DNA of 64,000 nt, taken from positions 20,571,288-20,635,287 of the forward strand of contig CM030717.1 in NCBI GenBank assembly GCA_017979445.1. The letters run 5' to 3'. This stretch comes from Akebia trifoliata. Lineage: Eukaryota; Streptophyta; Magnoliopsida; Ranunculales; Lardizabalaceae. Below, piece after piece: positions 47,854 through 58,558 of the stretch. A program made the position numbers and the translations under genes. The notes under the pieces were generated by a model. That model searched no databases. It was not told the origin of the DNA and was given only the letters and a program-made list of their open reading frames with translations. How positions within the stretch are numbered: position 1 is the first letter of the stretch; each line of letters begins with the position of its first letter.

Positions 47854-49343
47854 CTACTGAGGTGCTTGGGTTGCCAGACCATCTAAGATGATCATTTTCC
47901 TGTCGATTAGATTCTGAACTTGGTGCTTGAGTTGCCAACATTGGTCGGTGGCATGTCCCGGTGCACCCATATGGAACTTACAAAATTGATCGGGATTGTA
48001 CCCTGGTCCCTTTACCGCCTCTGGGTTTGGCTGCCTTTTAGTGAGATATTCTTCCCTAAGTAATACGGAGAGTAGTTCTGATAGAGCCATAGGTAGGCAG
48101 GTGAAGACTCGAGGGACCCTGTTGGGTCTGCGCTGCTCGGTTTGATGATTCTGGGCAAATTGTGGATTTTGACCAAACACTGGATTTTATCCAAACTGGA
48201 ATGTCGGTGGAGCCGGTGTAGCTTGAGGTGGGTTCACCTTGAAAGGGACCTGAGGTATTGACGACCTCTGGTTTGGTGTTGAGATGAAGAAATGATGAAT
48301 AGGTTGCACATTATTAACTTGGACTTCATATTTCTTCTTATTCAAGATCGCTGGTTTCTGTTGAGTAGATCCCCCTGTTGGTGCCCCTAGACTGGACAGG
48401 TCATAAATCAGACCTGACCGGATACCATCCTCTACTCGATCTACCACTTTGACCAATGATGAGAAGCTTGCAGTTGTATGACCCACTAGATGCGTATAGA
48501 ATGAATGGCCCAAAGTTGAGATGAATATGGTATTCATCTCTTGTTCAGTCATTGGTGGTTTCACTTTAGAAGTCGATTCCCACCACCTTTGGGCATACTC
48601 TTTCACACTTTCTTTTGGCTTTCGAGTCATTTTGGCCAAGTCATTTCTATCCAATCCTATGTCCGTATTGAATCTGTATTCTTCCGAGAAAATTGTAGCC
48701 AGGTCTTGCCAGCTCTTAATCCGCAAATGATCTAACTGAGAGAACCATGAGAGGGCTGCCCCTGTTAAACTCCTTTGAAAGAGCTGACCCAACAACCTGT
48801 CATCATCACCAAATTGGCACATAAAATCACAGTAGAGTTTCAAGTGGGATAGAGGGCATCCAATGCCGTTATACTTTTCGAAGTCAGGACACTTGAATTT
48901 CGGTGGTAATGGTGCATTTGGCTATAAAGATCTCTGAACCTCATTCCGCTTACAGAGTCCTTGCCTTTCATCTTTCTAATCTCCTCCTCGACTATCTCGA
49001 GCTTGTTGGCAAGTTTCTTTTCTGTGTACTCCTTACTTCAGCCCCCCTGAATTCACATTCTTCCTCTTGAATAACCTCAGGTTGTTATGGATTACAATAA
49101 ATGTTAATTGGGGGCCTCTGATTGACGAGAGCCATGGGTGATAAGGTATTCTGCACTGGTGATAGTTGTTGTGATTGTTCTGGCATAGCCTGATTCGAGC
49201 CAGATGCTTGATGTTGTACAGCTTGAATGATGCTTGGATTTACCATTAACAGATCTAGAATCTTGTCGTGTTTTTCCAATGTCTTCACCACTATATGGAG
49301 GACTGTTAGGTGGTAAGTACTTCTTTCTGGGTCGTTTGGCCAC
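47854..49343 (-). pseudogene. Inner Tat gag, few lesions
   Basis: The N-terminal piece at 49343-49085 is split over two frames (MAKRPRKKYLPP, then MVKTLEKHDKILDLLMVNPS). The capsid core runs from about 48922 (PPKFKCPDFEKYNGIG) through 48843-48187 (LLGQLFQRSLTGAALSWF, KPKESVKEYAQRWWE). A stop at 48187 is followed in another frame by 48180-47854, with the nucleocapsid motif CKFHMGAPGHATDQC (C-X2-H-X5-H-X4-C) near residues 67-81, then LKHQVQNLIDRK. The homologous motif in the outer element has lost its first Cys. Gag assembles the particle and binds RNA. Confidence 0.88.
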
Positions 49344-49470
49344 CTGTGGACAAGAGGTTAGACATTAATATATCATTTACACAATGAAGATGCATGATGA
49401 TTTATTAGGTCAGTTTGGATTAATTGGTAAAGTTGCATTAAGAAAACCCTGAATTTGGTTGAGGTTGGGT

Positions 49471-50297
49471 TTTTTGTCAGCACGGAGCTGGGGTTCGTCG
49501 GCACGGAGCTAGATATTGATCAGCACGGAGCTGGGGTTTGTCAACACGGAGCTGAGGTTTGTCAGCATGGAGCTGAAGGTTTGTCAACACGGAGCAAAAG
49601 ATTTATCAGTACGGAGCCAAAGATTTGTCAACACGGAGCTGGAGGTTTATCAACATGGAACAGAAGGTTCTTCAGCACGGAGCTGGAGGTTTGTCAGCAC
49701 GGAGTTGGAGGTTTATCGGCACGGAGCCGAAGGTTCATCAGCACGGAGCCGGAGGTTTATCGGCACGAAGCAGAAGGTTTATCAGCACGGAGCTAAAGGT
49801 TTATCAGCATGGAGCTGGGGGTTTGTCAGCACGGAGCTGGATGTTTATCGGCACGGAGCCGAAGGTTCATCAGCACGGAGCTGAAGGTTTATCGGCACGG
49901 AGTCGAAGGATCATCAGCACGGAGCCAAAGGTTTATGGAGCCAAAGGTTCATCAGTACGGAGCTTGAGGTTTATCGGCATGGAGCCGGAGGTTTGTCAGC
50001 ACGAAGCTGTAGGGTCATCGGCATGGAGCCGGAGGGTCATCGACACGGTGTCGGAGGTTTGTCAGCACGGAGCTGTAGGGTCATCGGCATGGGGCCAGAG
50101 GTCATCGGCACGAAGCCAGAAGTTTGTCAGCACGGAGCTAGAAGGTTATCGGCATGGAGCCAAAGGTTTGTCGGCACGGAACAGGAGGTTTGTCGACACG
50201 GAGACGGAGGTTTGTTGACACGGAGACGGAGGTTTGTCAGTACGGAGTTGTAGGGTCATCAGCACAGAACTAAAGGTTTGTTAACACGGGGCTATGA
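49471..50297 (-). repeat. 22-bp minisatellite, about 37 units, with internal dyad
   Basis: The unit is about GTTTGTCAGCACGGAGCTGG plus two bases. Each unit has the pattern NNNC-ACGGA-GNNN, where the flanks pair: CAGC/GCTG (49521-49533), CGGC/GCCG (49717-49729), CGAC/GTCG (50041-50053). A few units are shortened (for example near 49921-49936). As 22 is not a multiple of three, the array opens all three plus frames for up to 197 codons; these are not genes. Confidence 0.93.
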
Positions 50298-50694
50298 AAA
50301 ACATTTTGTAAAGACGGATTACTGTAGAAAGATTGAGTCGAAAAAACCATTTTGTTAGCCCATCAATTCAATTATCTGAAATCAAGATCGGCCAGTCAAA
50401 TCCCCAAGGAAAATGTGGCTCACAATGGCACTCTTAAATCACCTTATTTCCTCAAATAGACGTAGTCTATCCCCCTCGTATCAACAGGGTAAGATCGTTC
50501 TTAGGCATCGACTTTGATCAAGAATTGCAATTGAAATTTTTTTTTTTTTTAATCTACTTTGTTGGAAAATGATTGGATTTATTTGAATTGATTGATCAAT
50601 TGTTGATCTTGATGGTTCACACATAGATTATGGACATGGTTGAGATTGAAAGATAGATCTGGTTTGGGTTGGGTACGGGTTGTGGATCTAACTC

Positions 50695-51200
50695 GAAATG
50701 GATATGGGTCGTGAATCCATCTAAAAGTGGGTATGGGTCATGAACCCCATTTGAAGTCGATATGGGTCCCATTTGAAGTGGATATGGGTCGTGGACTCAT
50801 TTAGAAGTGGGTATGGGTCGTGGACCCATTTGGAAATGGATATGGGCTGTGAACCCATTTGAAGTGGGTATGGGTCGTAGACCCATTCGGAAGTGGATAT
50901 GGGTCGTGGACCCAATTGAAAGTGGGTATGAGTCGTGGACCCATTTGGATCGTGGACCTATTTGAAAGTGGATATGGGTCATAGACCTAGTTTGAAGTGG
51001 GTATGGGTCGTGAACCCATTTGAAGCGGATATGGGTCGTGGACCCATTTGAGAGTAGATATGGGTCATAAACCCAGTTTGAAGTGGGTATGCGTCGTAGA
51101 CCCATTTGGAAATGGATATGGGTCGTGGACCCATTTTGGTGTGGATACGAGTCACGGACCCGATTCGGAAAGATTTTGGGTTGTGGATCCGATTTAGGTT
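50695..51200 (-). repeat. 28/29-bp minisatellite, about 17 units, with internal dyad
   Basis: The core is GGGTCGTGGACCCATTTG followed by GAAGTGGATAT or variants. The part GGGTC-GTG-GACCC (for example 50901-50913) is an inverted repeat. Some units carry single-sided changes, and 51178-51190 reads GGGTTGTGGATCC. Long minus-strand frames here are repeats, not genes. Confidence 0.9.
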
Positions 51201-51458
51201 AATCCTCGATAAGGGATGATGGCAAGGTTGATGGTACGCCACATTGGGTCGGGATCAATTTCGATAGGTAGAGTATAGGCGAGCTCCGTTTGGATCAAAC
51301 ACAAAGTAGCGAGTGGTAGGCCCTAAGTTTAATGTAGAAATAGTGTATTTAATCCTTTTCAAGCCTTAAAACTCAAAAGAAAAATAAAGTCAAAGAGAAA
51401 AGTTGTCAAGACTGATGTAATGGACAAAATGAGCAAAATTTTTTTTTTTTTTTTTTTG

Positions 51459-51520
51459 GGTCCGTTTTTAATGAGCGGACGTAAGTGCTTTTGTACTGGT
51501 CCACTCTTTAAAAACGGACC
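51459..51520 (-). repeat. Inverted repeat (22-bp arms, 18-bp loop)
   Basis: The left arm (51459-51480) starts GGTCCGTTTTTAA and the right arm (51499-51520) ends TTAAAAACGGACC, a perfect 13-bp pairing. The inner parts GAGCGGAC and GTCCACTC pair except at one base; a single mismatched pair separates the two blocks. A T-run precedes it. As RNA this would be a stable hairpin in the leader of the inner Tat element. Confidence 0.75.
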
Positions 51521-52248
51521 AGAACCTTAATTTTCACCGATTTTCTTTTTTTAAAGATTTTGAGGCACATAACCTCTGTTTTTTTGGCGTGGGGTACATA
51601 ATTTTTATTTTTTTTATGATGCAAAGCATAAACAAAGATTTCCCCTTTTACGTTGAGGGATATGTAAAGAAATAAAACAAAAACAAGCCTAAAATCTATA
51701 CAACTTGCCTTCGTGAGTTAATAAAAAATAAAAAATAAATTTACAGTCATCTCCTTGGATCATAAAAAATTACAATAATGAGAGGGCTGATAAATCATTT
51801 TTCCAAAATTGTGTCCTAAGCCTTTAATTGTATTTAATGCATGCGGCTATAGGTGGCTTCACGGTTACCCATTCTTCAAACCTCAATGCATACCGAAGTA
51901 CACATGTCTTAAGTTAGTGATTGGATTGGATTGGATGTGTTCGTCCCCGTACCCGAAATAAGCGATCTCGAGTCGTGAAACTACTAAGCATCTGGGTTTA
52001 AACTTTTATAGGTAGAGGAGGTTTGTGTAATGGGCTATGCAAGCGTAAGAGCAGTAGTGCATTTTAAAAACAAGTTCACCTCCTTTACAAGCATTCAACC
52101 CACAAAAGAGTCAAAGAAAATATTACAACCATTCCCAAAAAAAAAAGCAAAGTACCAAACAAAACACAAACAACAACAATGTTAGTAAACACATAAAAAA
52201 AATTTTGTTGTAAAAATGGCCAAATGGTCATGGTTTGAACCCGCAAAC

Positions 52249-52266
52249 TCCCTAGTGGAGTCGTCA
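52249..52266 (-). other. Inner Tat primer binding site
   Basis: On the minus strand TGACGACTCCACTAGGGA follows three bases after the 5' LTR. It is close to the outer element's site TGGCTACTCCACTGGGGA, and both resemble the Ogre Arg-tRNA type PBS. Confidence 0.75.
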
Positions 52267-52269
52267 AGT

Positions 52270-54464
52270 TGTAGACATGAGAATGTTCATCCTTGAACCT
52301 CAATGCTACGTTGTTTGGAGTCGCCACCATTCTTTTTTGGAAATGGGTGTGAATGGGTACCCGAATCGATTCGTTTGAAAATAATTTTTTCATGGCATTG
52401 TAGTGACTCTCATTCTTGGAAAAGGTATGGTCTACCTAAAATCTAGGTAAGGGGATTCAGTTAGAGAATGGGGAAGGTGTTAGGCACCCCATTTTCTCCA
52501 CCTATGGTGGTTACCTTTAGATTTGGTCATTTTTTAAAAGATTAACATAACAAGTAAAATACATGAGATGCATGAAGTGGGTGGGTGCACATAGTGTGTA
52601 TGTACCCCTTTGAAAGAGGATTTGATGTTGGTGTTGATATAAGAAATATCTTATAGGAGAAGATATCTTATGGAGTCAACACACCTTTGTATGAGTTGAT
52701 ATGTTGGTTTAGGATTTTAGAGAAGTTCCATGAATGAAGTTCTCTTACATCTATAAACTTAATGCATGCATGCTTAGCTAGAAACTTAGTGTTTTAACCC
52801 CATCAAAAAAGTTACACATTTCTTCATCATAGCCAAACATGTGTGAGGTGTGTGCATAGTATACATTATGATGCATGATATGAGAATGGGTAAAAAAAGG
52901 GCTTCAACCTCCATCATTTCGACTAAACGACCTTAAGCATTCCATGCCCAACGTTGAGGTTCAATCTACTTGAAATGAAAGAGGATTTTCCATCACATCC
53001 TAAAGGTTTCTAAAAAGAAAAAGGGAGGGATAGAAGAAGAAGATGCAAGTTAAAAAATAAATAACAATTACTATACCCACCTTGTCCCCTTAGAGATCTT
53101 GAATGAACTTGAGCTTGAAAAATGAACTTGAAAGTTGAAGGATGTAATTGAGAGTTGAGAGAGTTGAAAATTGAGAAATAAGAGATGAGTAGAAATTTTG
53201 GTAAAGTTTTAGGTTGAAAGATGGGGGGCTTAAGAGTATGAATTGTTCAAAGAAAATGAGAGAATTTATAGAGTTTTTGAAGAACTTTTAGAGATAAAGT
53301 GGTCTAACCTTAAAAATAATGAGAATGGACATAAGATTTAGGTTATTTCTTTTTGGATTTTTTATTTGTTTGAGGGTTAAAATGACATTTGTGAAGAAAC
53401 CTTAAAAACATTCTTTGATCTTTGATTTTTTGGTAAATAGAGGTGAGGGAACAAAAAGTACTTTTGGAAGGATAAATAAGGGAGTGACATGTGTAAAGGT
53501 GGAGTGGTAGGTGAAAATTAGACCTTGGTTCATTTGTAAATAACTTATAAAGCAAGGGTGGAGTATATTTTTGAAATGGACCATTGGTAGAATAAAAGTA
53601 TTTTTGGGAGGGTGAGTAGGAGAATGACATGTGTAAAGTTGAAATGGTAGGTGAAAAGTAGACATTGTTTCATTTGTAAATAACTCATATAAAGCAAGGG
53701 TGGAATTATAATTTTGAAATGGACCAATGGGAGAACAAAAATACTTTTGAGAGGGTGAGTAGGAGAATGACATGTGTAAATGTGAAGTGGTAGGTGAAAA
53801 GTAGACATTGGTTCATTTGTAAATAACTCATAAAACAAGGGTGGAAGTATATTTTTGAAATGGACCAATAGGAGAACTCCATGTATGTACTTGAAGATTC
53901 TCACCTTTTGAGGGTATGATTGGAAATTCTCTCAACTTTATAGATTATTACTAAAGACCAAAGTATCTTTTTGATTTGATCAATCTTTTTGGAAAGGGCA
54001 TTCTTGGATTTTTTTAAAAAGAAGAATTGACTCTCCAATTAGATAATGCATTGGGTATTGAGGGCTTATTAGAGATCAACATGTGTCATCTTTTGGGAGG
54101 TGTGAGAGAATGGACTTAGAATGGGCTTGGTGTTGGGCTTAGAATGGACTTCATTTTGGATTTAGGATATGGACTTGGGTTTAGGCTTAGAATATGGACT
54201 TGAGTTTTGGAATTGGGTAGGTTGGAGAATGGATATAGGTTCGGATCGGATCATGGAAGTAAGTAGAATTGGCTTGGATTAGGGACAAGGTATGGGTATG
54301 CAAAAATAATAAGAGATGATGCATGTATGCATGTATGCATGTATGCATGAATAATGTTACCTAGTGGCAATGCGGGCCCGTTGAGAGGCTCAAGTTCTAA
54401 ATCGAAATCAATTCGAAGAAATTCGGATTTTTCTAACGGGTTCGTGCAAATTGGGGTGTCTACA
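52270..54464 (-). repeat. Inner Tat 5' LTR (2195 bp)
   Basis: It is colinear with 35326-37430. It carries the three 141-bp units (about 53445-53872) and a 76-bp addition at 52633-52708. Its outer end at 54464 touches the target duplication AGGGG. Confidence 0.92.
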
Positions 54465-54473
54465 AGGGGCATC

Positions 54474-56143
54474 TGTAAACACCCCATTTTTGCATTCGCC
54501 TGATTAATCAACTCGGTAACCCGATTACAACGGTTCCCAATGATGGATGATCATTCCAATGTTTTATTTTGTTACCAGATGTGTTTTAGAAATCCGGATG
54601 AGGTATCTTTAACTGACAAAATTATAGAAATCACGCTAAGCTAGGAAAATATAACCCAAAAAACTTATAAATCATCATTTTTCAGACAAAAGAAGCTTCA
54701 CGATAAAAATCACTAAAAAATGATCAACTTACCAAAGTACCCCTAACCTTAAAATATTCTTAGAGCCTACGTTACGCTTAGAAAAATCCATTCAAACACA
54801 TAAAATAACATATCGAAACCAAAAAATCATTTCGTCAAATTTCACAAAACTTGATAAATTTCCAAAAATGCCCCTCATAAAGTTCACGATCATTCTGCAC
54901 AAAATTTTTTATAAATGACACAAACCAATATTTTTATTGAATTCCTTATGAAAAATAGATTCTAAAACATCCTAAAACATCAAAAACCGACTTGAAACAC
55001 AAAAAGTCATCTCCGAGGGTAAAACGATAATTTTATAATTTTTATAATTAAAAATTTTAAAATTAATAAATAAAACATTAAATAATGTAAAGTGAAACAT
55101 TAATAAAATTAATTTAAAATTTTGAACCAAAAAAATTGATCAATTAGGCTCTCAGGTAAAATTGTTGATGGTTGCCAAGATATTTATTCGAGGACCCCTA
55201 CATTTGGGAGTCCAAAGAATTAAAGATATAATAGAGGAGAGTTCTCCAAAAAATTAAAGTCAATCAAGTAAGACTAAAATCAAGATATTAAAGTCAATCA
55301 AGTAACACTAAAGTCAAAATCTTAAAGTTAATCAAATAAGACCAAAAGTCAAAACCCTAATAGAATTCTAATTAAATAATAATTCTATTTAACAATCCTA
55401 ATTAAATAATAACTCTATTTAATAGAATTCTAACTAAAATATAACTCTACCTAAAACAATCCTAATTAAAATATAACTCTAACTAAAAGAATTATAATTA
55501 AATATTAATTCTATGTAAACAAATACTTAAAAAAATCTATAAATAGGGGTCCTCACAACCTATTTTCGTATAAAAAAAATCCTAAGAGAAGTAGGTCAAA
55601 AAGCTTCCCTAGCCTCCCATAATCCCTAATTTTGAAGCCCCAACTCCTTACCCAACACCCATACTTCGATTTTAGCTCAAAAAATACCTAGAAGCCCTTC
55701 AAAAATACCTAGAAATCCATAAACAAATCCGAAGAATCTAGATCTAAGGAAGAGATACCTCGCCTCGGAGATCAGAAATCAGATCCGGAGACGGAACGAA
55801 GTGAGGAGTATTGTACAAGGAGTTACTCTGTCGGATCTGAGAGAACGAGTACGTTGTCTTCGGAAAGGTACAAATTTTTTAATTTTTCTTTATTTCTTAG
55901 GTCGTTTAGCAATGTAGTTTATTTGGGAATTAGTAGAGACCGGCGTTTACCGGGTGGGTTGGTGCCTAACACCTTCCAACCCTGTAACTTGATCCCCGGA
56001 CTCAATATTTTTTTAGTAGATTAGTCGTTTTTATCCGTTTTGAGTCTATATTCTGTTCCTAGACTGTAATAACTAGGTGGCGACGCCCAAACCTCAAAGG
56101 TCAAAAGCGGATCCGCGCACCCCGCGGATCGAGGGCGCTTTCA
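54474..56143 (+). repeat. Outer Tat 3' LTR (1670 bp)
   Basis: It starts TGTAAACACC, four bases after the distal half of the split target duplication, and ends GCGCTTTCA before CCTTA. It has the same length as the 5' LTR, with TATA at 55538-55545 and U3 repeats at 55253-55525. Confidence 0.93.
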
Positions 56144-56251
56144 CCTTACTTAGGGAGTAGATATATACCATCATTTTGTTTTTTCAGAAGGCATATTTAA
56201 CACTATCAAACATGGAAGTCGAGTAGATTTCCATTTCTTGGATTTAGACAT
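56144..56251 (-). pseudogene. Sirevirus gag, 5' end (unit 1), split from 19751
   Basis: The gag start codon is at 56251 (minus strand), matching the start at 60464 in unit 2. About 36 codons are present before the outer Tat insertion; the reading resumes at 19746. A stop is seen within the first 30 codons. Confidence 0.75.
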
Positions 56252-56298
56252 AATTCAAAGCCGATACGATCAACTCAAGGTTGTTAGACCTTTTTAGA

Positions 56299-56317
56299 GC
56301 AACTTGTTTTTATACTA
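56299..56317 (-). other. Sirevirus PBS of unit 1, degenerate
   Basis: On the minus strand TAGTATAAAAACAAGTTGC aligns with the intact site of unit 2 (TGGTATCAGAGTGGGTTGC), with seven changes. It lies two bases from LTR B. Confidence 0.65.
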
Positions 56318-56319
56318 AT

Positions 56320-57958
56320 TGAAATTATGGGCTTTATACCGTTTTAAAACCGAATGAGGGGGGCTAATAGGTAAATTTAAATATCTATTTTAAAATTACC
56401 CCGCGAAGTTAAATTATGTCTCGATTATGCTACAATGATGGAGATGCACAAGATTAATTTAATTTGTGGTACGGCATGGCATATTACACATACTCATAAA
56501 GTAGACAATTTAACTAATGTTGGATATGCATGTCATGGCATTCATGTAAATTCAAGCATTGTGCATAATCGTAAGGAAGATACGAGATTTATAGTGGTTC
56601 AACAACTTACCTACATCCACTACCAAGTACCCTAGTTTCGGGTCTTGGATTCAATTATCAAAATGGAGGTTTATGATTCACCTCGAAACCTTACACAAAA
56701 TTTTTATGCTTACAAAAAATTCTAAGCCTTAAGATTAAGAGAATGGCATTCTCTCGAAATGGAATTTTTCTATCAATAGAATCCCCAAACCGATTTGTTC
56801 AAACGAGGTAACACCTCATTCAAACTTTAAGTTTTGTTCTTTGGAAAACTTAAAACCTTGTTCTCTTGAATTGAGTTCACAACTCTTCTCAAAAGCTTGA
56901 TTTTGGGATGGAACCAAAGACTTCCTTTTGTTAAAGAAAGAGAAATTTAACAAAAGAAATACTCACAAAGACTAGACTCAATGGATCGATCTTTCAAAAT
57001 ATTACTTTGAGTTCTTCACGTCCTTGAGAGAGTCATGTTCATCTTGATGTACTCCTTACTTAATGGATGCTCCAAACTTCTTTAGATTCACCAATGTGAG
57101 TACAAACAAGGATGTTGGATGAAGAGGTTAAACATTGAAAAGGCTTGGGTTGAATGCTTTTCAACTAAGTGGAGAGCCTATTCAAGTAAGAGAAAGCATA
57201 GGGGAATGAAAGTTTAGTGTAGGCTTTCTCCAAGGAATGTGCCATGTAAGAAATGAGTAAGAGAGCACTTTTTAAAGTCATTTTCGAGCTCTCAATGGTT
57301 ATATCGATGTAATAGGTTTTTAAAAGCTTCTCGTTGGTGCCATCGGTTTTGGTGAACAGTACTACTGGACTAATTAAAAAAATGTTATTAGGGGGTATTT
57401 TGGCCATAACTTTCAAACCGTAACTCCGTTGCGCATTCCGTTCGGCGTTCTGATAGATCTTATTATGTAAAACATCCCCAACTTTCCACTAATGGGTGAT
57501 CATGGAATAAATGGGTGAAATGACCAAAATACCTTTTTTTTTGCTTTTCATGTGAAATAAAGCTTTCGTAAAAGCCGGTGTCAAAATGGTTCGGAAGTGT
57601 GCTAGATATTACCAATATAATGCCACCAAAAAAACACCAAGGACTGTAAATGGTTTTAGGGTGGTAAAATCTCTAATCTTTCCTCTATGACCATTTTCAA
57701 TTCTCGAAAAGTCCAATAAGAAAACGGGTAGAGGAAGGAGTTTTCCTAATCACTATGGTTCAAACTCTCACTCATCTACATATTGGAGAATGGTCTTTGG
57801 TGATCTCATTATCTTTTGAGCTTCGTGTACACATATTGAAGGTTTTTATCGAGGCACGTGCGATTGAGCAATTTTATCGATATTTTCATCAATCTTCAAT
57901 GGTAAATCAATCTGATACTCAACATATGTCTTGGGATTGACAAAATATGAAATTAACA
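56320..57958 (-). repeat. Sirevirus LTR B
   Basis: On the minus strand it starts TGTTAATTTC and ends AATTTCA. It serves as 5' LTR of unit 1 (PBS and gag to its left) and as 3' LTR of unit 2 (polypurine tract to its right). It matches LTR A and LTR C along its length with many changes. Confidence 0.85.
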
Positions 57959-58558
57959 ATGTCCCCCTTTGTCAATTATGAGATAAAATCCTAAATTAAA
58001 TCAGAAAAACTAGGAAATATTCCTAGAATGATTAATACAACTTACACCCTATTCAAAGTTTTACAAAAGTATTTAAAAATAAAAACCTAAGATTCTAACA
58101 GCTTCGCTCCCCCTGAATGTTTTACCTGTAAAAATCAATGGAGACAATACATATGGGTGGAAACAATATTCTCCCCCTTTTTGTTAGTAGTTGACAAAGG
58201 GCGTAATCAATCCAATGCTGATACAAAATATATACCAATAATCACAAGGGAATAAGATATATACATGCAATTAATATGACTATTAGAGCGAGATCCATGA
58301 CGAAAGCAATCATAGACAAGCTAATATAGTATGACTAGTAAGCATGAGCATGACATAATGAATGATACAACAAAATATAACGAAATATAATAGTATTAAG
58401 ACATGCATATGAGCGTGCATAGGAAAAATGATATGCAAATAATTGATCAATTGCACACGAAACATAAACCAAATATTTTACTATTAAACATATATATAAC
58501 TGTTTGGATTACAAAAAATGAGTCGGGGTTACATGAACAAGACTCAAACAGACAGACA
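57959..58558 (-). other. Sirevirus 3' region of unit 2 with several polypurine tracts
   Basis: It matches 2425-3042. Purine tracts (minus strand) are at about 57961-57970, 58106-58112 and 58171-58180. At about 58558 the match ends and the sequence changes directly to gag: the env-like region, the whole of pol and the end of gag have been deleted in this unit. Confidence 0.78.

Larger units (their letters stand above)
49344..52248 (-). other. Inner Tat leader (5' UTR) with two minisatellites
   Basis: About 2.9 kb lies between PBS and gag. It has no upstream ORF1 that I can recognise. It holds the 22-bp array at 49471-50297, the 28/29-bp array at 50695-51200 and a large inverted repeat at 51459-51520. 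The remainder (51540-52248) is AT-rich with T-runs. Confidence 0.7.
35326..54464 (-). mobile_element. Inner Tat/Ogre-like retrotransposon (Ty3/gypsy)
   Basis: LTRs at 52270-54464 (5') and 35326-37430 (3') are in minus orientation, with terminal TGTAGACA/TGTCTACA. A perfect target duplication AGGGG is at 35321-35325 and 54465-54469. Going down the minus strand: PBS, leader with two minisatellites, gag, protease with G-patch-like motif, AT-rich gap, RT, two RNase H regions, integrase, 3' UTR with a solo-LTR insertion, PPT. The element is 19.1 kb, or about 16.9 kb without the solo LTR. It is better preserved than the outer element: protease and most of integrase are open. Confidence 0.93.
19752..56143 (+). 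mobile_element. Outer Tat/Ogre-like giant retrotransposon (Ty3/gypsy)
   Basis: Two LTRs of equal length (1670 bp; 19752-21421 and 54474-56143) are flanked by a perfect 5-bp target duplication CCTTA (19747-19751 and 56144-56148). Joining the flanks restores the Sirevirus gag sequence, matching the uninterrupted copy near 60350. The internal order is PBS, long leader, ORF1, gag, protease, RT, RNase H, a second RNase H, integrase, 3' UTR with minisatellites, PPT. The extra RNase H marks the Tat lineage, and ORF1 before gag plus size points to Ogre. Without the inner insertion (19139 bp) and its 5-bp duplication the element would be about 17.2 kb. Confidence 0.93.

Noticed and set aside
49455..50253. 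Overlapping plus-strand open frames up to 197 codons
   Set aside because: They are produced by the 22-bp repeat, whose length opens all three frames in turn. The element is coded on the other strand and this is its leader.
49471..51200. CRISPR-like arrays
   Set aside because: Units are head-to-tail without unique spacers, in plant DNA, with no cas genes.
50721..51242. Minus-strand frames rich in HIHFKMGPRP-like repeats
   Set aside because: They are translations of the 28/29-bp array in the leader.
53343..53904. Minus-strand frames of 95-123 codons in the inner 5' LTR
   Set aside because: They come from the 141-bp tandem units and are repeated in the other LTR (36321-36844) with different breaks.
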